Positions 58,901 through 64,000 of a DNA stretch of 64,000 nt are shown here, one piece after another. Position numbers and translations under genes: made by a program. This stretch comes from Membranipora membranacea. Taxonomy: Eukaryota; Bryozoa; Gymnolaemata; Cheilostomatida; Membraniporidae. Each line of letters starts with the position of its first letter. Within the stretch, counting starts at the first letter, position 1. Under the pieces are notes generated by a model. It was not told the DNA's origin, searched no databases, and saw only the letters and a program-made list of their open reading frames with translations. The stretch is taken from positions 11,100,001 through 11,164,000 of the forward strand of contig OU612075.1 in assembly GCA_914767715.1 (NCBI GenBank), given 5' to 3'.

Positions 58901-61900
58901 TCTATATAAAGATTTTCTCACCTGGCCCATCGTGGTAGATAAGATCAGTTGTTTGTAACTGTGTAGAGTCTGGGAAGAGTTCAGCAAAATATTCCATAGG
59001 ACACTTTTTAGAATGAGGATAATAGTCCTGAAAGCAAAGGAAAGATCACTTATTGAAATATTTAAAAGATAGGAACTTGCTTATATCTAAGTCAGCTATT
59101 ATATAATTGGTGTGAAATTATATGTAATGAGTATGTATGTAGATGGCCAAACAAGATAGATGCCGTAACAAAGAGAGATTGCTGTGTCATATATTCCCTT
59201 CATCCAGCATTACTCAAACACTGCACAGGCAGATCCCTCCACTAATCAATCGTCTTTGTGCATACTGAAGACAGTTCGAAAAAGCACCACACCACAGGTA
59301 CATAACTAGATAGTTGAGGGGAACCACTATCAATGATATGGCCCTACCACTTTCTCAGCAGGTAAATTTTGAAAAAATATCCTTAAACTGCCAAAGTATT
59401 GTGGATACACGTTGACTCAATTTATGTTTATCAATAACAGGTGCTCAGAGTGTTCTTGTTTTGGGAATTCAAGTTAACTCCAGAGCTGTGCTCAAGTACT
59501 TTTTTTCAGTTCAAGTAGAGTAAGCGAGTACTCAAAACAAAATCGAGTACAAGTACAAGTATACACATGTTTCTGCCTTCTGAGTACAAGTAGAGTATCA
59601 CAACTTGATTCCGAGTACAAGTAGAGTATCACAACTTGATTCCGAGTTCAAGTAGAGTTATCTCTCAAATTTCAAGTTCAAGTAGAGTTTTCCTTCTGAA
59701 TTTCAAGTACAAGTATAGAGTACATTAATCAAATATCAAGTACTTTTTATTAAATTAAAGTAAAACGAACAAACAAGTAAAACAGCCAAATTAACCAGTA
59801 CAGGTAGGCCTATATATATAATATGATAATGATTAGGGTATGATAATAATATGATAAAATAATATGGTAATATAATAGTATAATGTCCAACTATCCCCGG
59901 GTTCTAGTTTTCTTTATTTACACTAGGCCCTGCAGCCTGTTGCATTTGCAGAAAATGAGGTTCTCCAGAACGGCATCGCTCATTGAGGTGCGATGTGGCC
60001 TCATCAAGTTGCCACCGTGAGAGAATATCCTCTCGACGGCAGCAGAACATGCAACACTTTTTGGCCAAGAGGGTACAGCTTGAAGAGTATTTCCCGCTTT
60101 TCGTGCCAGAACACCAACGAATCGCGTGCTGCCATGGGTGTTGATCTGGCGAGCTCCAGATACATAGTAAACTGGCCGCAGAAATATTATGTGTCAACAG
60201 GGAGTTGACAACTCCCTGGTGCAAGTAAGAGTAGAGTATATTTGATGTAGAGTAAAGTAGAGTAAGTATATTTGATGTTGAGTAAAGTAGAGTAGAGTAT
60301 TTAAGTTTGCAAGTAGATTCCGAGTACTTTCTTCCAAGGGAGTACAAGTAGAGTATATTTATGGCCCCTTCGAGTAGAGTAGAGAGTAGTTGAAATCGGT
60401 ACTCGAGTAGTACTTGTACTCGAGTAGTACTTGTACTCGAATTTGTACTCGAGTAGCACAGCTCTGGTTAACTCACAAAATGAAATTTTTGAGATTAAAT
60501 GTGAGTTTAAAAGAAAAAAAATTCATTTGTCACTAAATTGGAAACAATGTTTCATTTTGCCAGACCGGATCATCATTTTTGCCTGCAAATAGAGGCTTCT
60601 GTGTTCTGTAGTTTTATATTTAATAACAAGATAACTACTACTACAAGTTACCATACAAATGGTTATTTCCGCTGTTCCTTTTCTGTGAGTCAATCAAACA
60701 TAGAGCGCAAGACAATATGGTTGGAAACGCATGAAGACACACTGTAAGCAGTCATCTTTCTGAATTGATCACAATTTTACTACCCATTTATATGTTTTGG
60801 GCACTTGGAGAATCAATCATGATAATGATGATATTGCGGGTGGATATGATAATACTAATTGTATTGAATAGGCCTTCACAATGCTAGATTTTATAAAATG
60901 ATTATATATACATTATATAATTGGCGTGACATTGTATGCAGTGAGTTTGTATGTACATGGCCAAGCATTATAGATGTTGTAATATAGAGAGATTGGTACC
61001 TTCAACCAGCTCACTACCTTCAACGTCATGTCACGCCAATTATATAATAGATAATTTGTATCATTATGTAATATCTACCATTGTGAAGGCTTATGCTATA
61101 CAATACAATAGTGAATGTGATTTATTTAGTAGGCGGGTTAATTTTACAATGATGGGTTGCCAATGGATAATGATAAATGGATCAAAAGGGAACAATTTTA
61201 TTTATTTTCATTATTGTTTAACAATTTAGGGGCAAGAAACATTACTAAAGTGGGAGTTAGCAAGTTCATTTATAGATGGCATATTGAGAGCAATTAATGA
61301 TTCTTTGTAAATGAACCCTAGATGGATGATTGGAGATGGTTTCTGGATTGATTTGAGTCTTTGATTACATTTTTCTGATACCAGAGTACATGCGGCTGCT
61401 CTTGAGAGCTACTTACATTGCTGTTATCATTTACAAAGAATAACTGTAATATTCATACCTTAGAAGAACTGGGGGCATTTAGGACACCAGCCATTATTTT
61501 TCTCGCAACAAAACAGAGCAATCAAGCAACTTCTGATTTTTATGTTTATGCACTTTTCAATAGAAGTCTGTTCAAATATCCGATTGTATTGCACTGAATG
61601 AGGGTTTGCGTAAGTTGACACAACAAATAGGCTTTTGACAGCCTAACGTCACACCCAAAGGTTGCTGCAGCCTGTATTTGAGAAGTTGCAAAACTCAAGA
61701 GTAGAAGGTGGCTCAGTTGGTTAGAGCGCCATTCCTTTAACATGTAAATAATGAGGGTCGTGGGTCCGAATCCCACTGCAGTCCATTGACTACTGGGGTT
61801 TGGTTGGCCCCCTGGTGTGCTCCGACCTGCCTGCAAACAGAGAGAAACCTGGCGCAGATATAGCAGCCTAGCCACTAAGGCACTAATATTTTGCCGCTCA

Positions 61901-63624
61901 TGCTTCGGGATGTTGCATGTGATGTTTTTATTATCAAGAAACTACCTTAACACAAACTTACCCCTGCTTTTATCCAGCCATGGACTCCCTGTTTATTCAG
62001 AACAATATTTTTTCTTGTTTTGAACCACTGCGATATATCCTGAGTACCACATTTCCGCACTCCCAGTAGATAAAAATCCTCAAAGCATTTGAGCGCAGCT
62101 CTGTAAAGGAAATGAAAAAAAATTTAATTTATATATACTTTTATTGGCAATCAAAGTCATCTCATTCGAAATGTTTCGCACTCAGTGCCAGAAAAAAATA
62201 TTTCTAAAACAAAAATAGAGAAACAGAAAGGAAATAATATCATCAATGATGTTGGTCAAGTCGATAATATATGTCATATAACATGATCATATATGTCATA
62301 AACTTAGTCAAATTTATTCAATTTTAGTTATTTTTACCCAGTTTTAGTTTATTTTTGCCAACTTTAGTAGATTTGAGTTAATTTGAGTCAATTGATAATT
62401 GATAATCGACTGCCAAGATCCTTTTCCGCTAGCTAGTTAAGATGGATTTTAGTTATGTAATCAGTTGGAGAAAATGCAAGCTCATGAATTTCCCTGTTTG
62501 TGGCATGTGCAGGGAAGGCAAACTTTCTCTTCCACAAGTCCCGTATCCATCTTAGGTAACTGAATAGTAGCCGGTATGCTTCCGCTGACCACAATATAGA
62601 AATATCAGCATATGATGATTCAGCTCAGGGGTAGGTTCCTATTGCGTCTTATCAATTTGTGTAAATGTTTAGGTTCAAGCGATAGTGTAGTGTCAACCAT
62701 TACAAATGTGACTTACTTTCCGGCTGCGATATCTGCTGCTGTTGGCGGTTCGCTGCATGTTTCATCTTTTCTACACTGCCCCCAGCAGTGTGACGTGTAT
62801 TCCGGTAAGTATTTTGGCTTTGCACAGTGAGAAAGATCGCGGTATAATACTTTTATTGGCTGACGTGTCGACTTGTAGGAAACTGTGTTAATAGAGTTTG
62901 TCTGCTCTGACTGCTAAAATATAAAAAGGATACTGCTGATGAGAAACCCATTTTATTACGATATTTATTTATTCTCTGAAGTTTTCTCAAAGTCTATAAT
63001 TGAAATAAATTAAAAATTACTTCCTGGCCTCGCACACATTAACATATTAGTCCAATTAACATATTAGTCCAATCAACATATTTAGTCTAATAATCGAATC
63101 ATGTATATTATGTATTCCAATTACAAACTAATTATAACTTGAATCATGAAGAATACTTTTAAAACTGGTTTCAGTTGATCATCATCAGTATTAGTCTAAG
63201 TGCTCAGAAGGCTGCAATGCGACTACTTTGCATTGCAGCCGTTTGAGCACTTTGACAACACAAAGTAAAGAGTCAAACCGATATCACTGCATAATAGAGC
63301 AATACTATGCTGATCAACTGGAAGAACACACCTAGAAGTCAGAGCCCTAGTGAGTGAGACAGAATACTCGGTACTTACTTTCAGACTGAGCACTTCCTTC
63401 TCCAAACCTAACTTTGCTAAAGTCTCTTTGGCGAGCCGGCTTTGTAAATCTTCCTTAGCCTTAGATTCTTCTTGTAGTCTCATTTCTAACTTGAGCGTCT
63501 CCTCAACAGTATTGCCATTGTTGCTGTTGCTGCTTTGTTGCTGTAGAAGCCCCTTCGTCTCCTCGAATTGTATACGAACTGACTCAAACTGCTTTTCAAG
63601 ATATTGCGCTTCGATGCGTGAATC
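55976..63624 (-). CDS. CHST15-like Golgi carbohydrate sulfotransferase, 8 exons seen, 5' end outside window
   Basis: Exons (minus): 63624-63379, 62913-62717, 62100-61962, 59027-58922, 58484-58141, 57374-57185, 56659-56552, 56191-55976, about 514 residues. Exon 1 seen is a Gln/Glu/Lys-rich coiled coil (82 residues), a likely Golgi stem; the membrane anchor must be upstream. A Cys-rich segment (HCWGQCRKDETC) leads to GVRKCGTQD, the 5'-PAPS loop, and IQIRHPTDR|AISYLYEW, the 3'-PAPS motif. EEAYKFIPREQIVISRTEDY is the conserved C-terminal block of the CHST15 (GalNAc-4-sulfate 6-O-sulfotransferase) group. All phases match except exon 58484-58141, where one extra nucleotide, or a 16-nt GT...AG segment at 58273-58258, breaks the frame. 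The acceptor sugar is inferred from family only. Confidence 0.82.
57615..57735 (-). repeat. tRNA-derived SINE
   Basis: Minus strand: A box in GATGGCGCAGTCTGTTAGCG and B box GGTTCGAGTCCC about 50 bp apart, followed by non-tRNA sequence. It lies in an intron of the CHST15-like gene. Confidence 0.75.
57915..58130. repeat. 36-bp minisatellite, six copies, each with a hairpin
   Basis: Six nearly identical units (AGTGATGTAATATGGTCTGT...). Each contains GTCTGT-GCGT-ACAGAC, a 6-bp stem and 4-bp loop. The unit length divisible by three leaves a frame open through the array. It ends 11 bp from the donor at 58140 of the CHST15-like gene. Confidence 0.95.
59098..59160. mobile_element. MITE family E fragment
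   Basis: 'tattatataattggtgtgaaattatatg' to 'gatggccaaacaagatagatg' matches the left half of the element at 60908-61048. Confidence 0.6.
59481..60466 (-). mobile_element. hAT transposon, 986 bp, internally deleted
   Basis: The ends CAGAGCTGTGCTC and GAGTAGCACAGCTCTG are imperfect inverted repeats flanked by identical 8-bp target duplications GTTAACTC (59473-59480, 60467-60474), diagnostic of hAT. Subterminal 'gagtacaagtagagta' repeats crowd both sides. The minus strand at about 60180-59930 holds the C-terminal transposase dimerisation block (SAAVERIFSHGGNLMRPHR), with a frameshift before it. The rest of the transposase is lost. It sits in an intron of the CHST15-like gene. Confidence 0.93.
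60908..61048. mobile_element. MITE family E with TATTATATAATTGGCGTGACAT ends
   Basis: Inverted termini ATTATATAATTGGCGTGACA (60912) and TGTCACGCCAATTATATAAT (61028-61047); about 140 bp. Confidence 0.8.
61700..61800 (+). repeat. tRNA-derived SINE
   Basis: A box in GGTGGCTCAGTTGGTTAGAG and B-box-like GGGTCCGAATCCC, with the usual spacing. A tail related to general SINE bodies follows. The anticodon arm does not pair well, so this is not a working tRNA gene. Confidence 0.7.
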
Positions 63625-64000
63625 CTGGAAAAGTAATGTAGGCAAAATAACCATTATACAGGGAATTATAATTACCAAACACTTTTTTTACATTTTTTAA
63701 AACTTTGTTGGCATGTATTTCATTCGATAAGACTGCTTTTCAAAGTCAGCCAACAAGAAAAAAGGAAAAACACTCGATCAAGATGAGAAAAAGATCATCA
63801 GAAAAATAATGTTAGAAGGATTTATGCTTGATGCTTTATCTTAAATTGAACCCTAATATTGTAAAAAGGAGGTGCTATAATGTTATCACAAAAGATATTT
63901 GAAGTTGGATGTAGCTTTTTACATCTTAAATTTAAAATTCTGGAAAAAAGTTAGAGGCAAACTTTATCTGAAATGGATCAACTCTGGAGCAGTGAAAGTT
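63625..64000. other. intron of the CHST15-like gene
   Basis: Upstream of the coiled-coil exon acceptor. No exon with an ATG and membrane anchor is visible on the minus strand, so the first exon is beyond the window. Confidence 0.5.

Larger units (their letters stand above)
58400..63240 (-). repeat. right arm of window-scale inverted duplication
   Basis: Inverse partner of 3225-6120. It carries the intact gene copy; the hAT element and a palindromic MITE here are absent from the left arm, so they inserted after the duplication or were lost there. Confidence 0.85.

Noticed and set aside
60951-61229. 92-codon plus-strand frame
   Set aside because: It covers one end of MITE family E and AT-rich intron; no homology seen.
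61700-61790. tRNA gene
   Set aside because: A and B boxes are present but the anticodon and acceptor stems do not pair; called a SINE.
62612-62830. Open 72-codon plus-strand frame conserved in both arms (also minus 3605-3805)
   Set aside because: It is antisense to the Cys-rich sulfotransferase exon; conservation is explained by that exon.

Overview
The window is nuclear DNA from an animal, AT-rich, with spliced genes (GT-AG introns of about 0.1-2.5 kb) and many DNA-transposon relics. Gene content (calpain-15/SOL, mitochondrial RBFA, Golgi sulfotransferases, a RING/B-box protein) says metazoan. Gene structure and the stress on sulfated glycans fit a marine invertebrate, perhaps a sponge, but the species cannot be fixed from the sequence.

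Layout. 0.3-1.9 kb: a small RING/B-box gene (-). 3.2-6.1 kb: a truncated copy (+) of a CHST15-like sulfotransferase gene; its full-length partner lies at 56-63.6 kb on the other strand, so the window is flanked by an inverted duplication. 6.6-15.6 kb: an accessory block with two disordered piggyBac transposase pieces around a tandemly amplified locus. That locus carries a superfamily-3 helicase domain like that of CRESS-DNA virus Rep proteins, plus repeated exon-like modules of unknown function. 16-22.5 kb: degenerate repeats, a long palindromic element and a PIF/Harbinger transposase relic. 22.6-24.7 kb: five-exon RBFA (-). 26.8-38.0 kb: fourteen-exon calpain-15/SOL (+). 38-45 kb: MITE-rich spacer. 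45.1-52.0 kb: five-exon type II Golgi sulfotransferase (+). 52.0-54.5 kb: two LINE remnants. 56.0-63.6 kb: CHST15-like gene (-), 5' end outside the window, with a hAT element, a tRNA-derived SINE and a 36-bp hairpin minisatellite in its introns.

The two sulfotransferase genes point tail to tail and probably both act in the Golgi on glycans. Exon coordinates were assigned by hand from splice consensus, phase continuity and protein motifs; every phase was checked for RBFA, calpain-15 and both sulfotransferases. The most unusual part is the Rep-helicase/tandem-module array at 7.9-15.6 kb.
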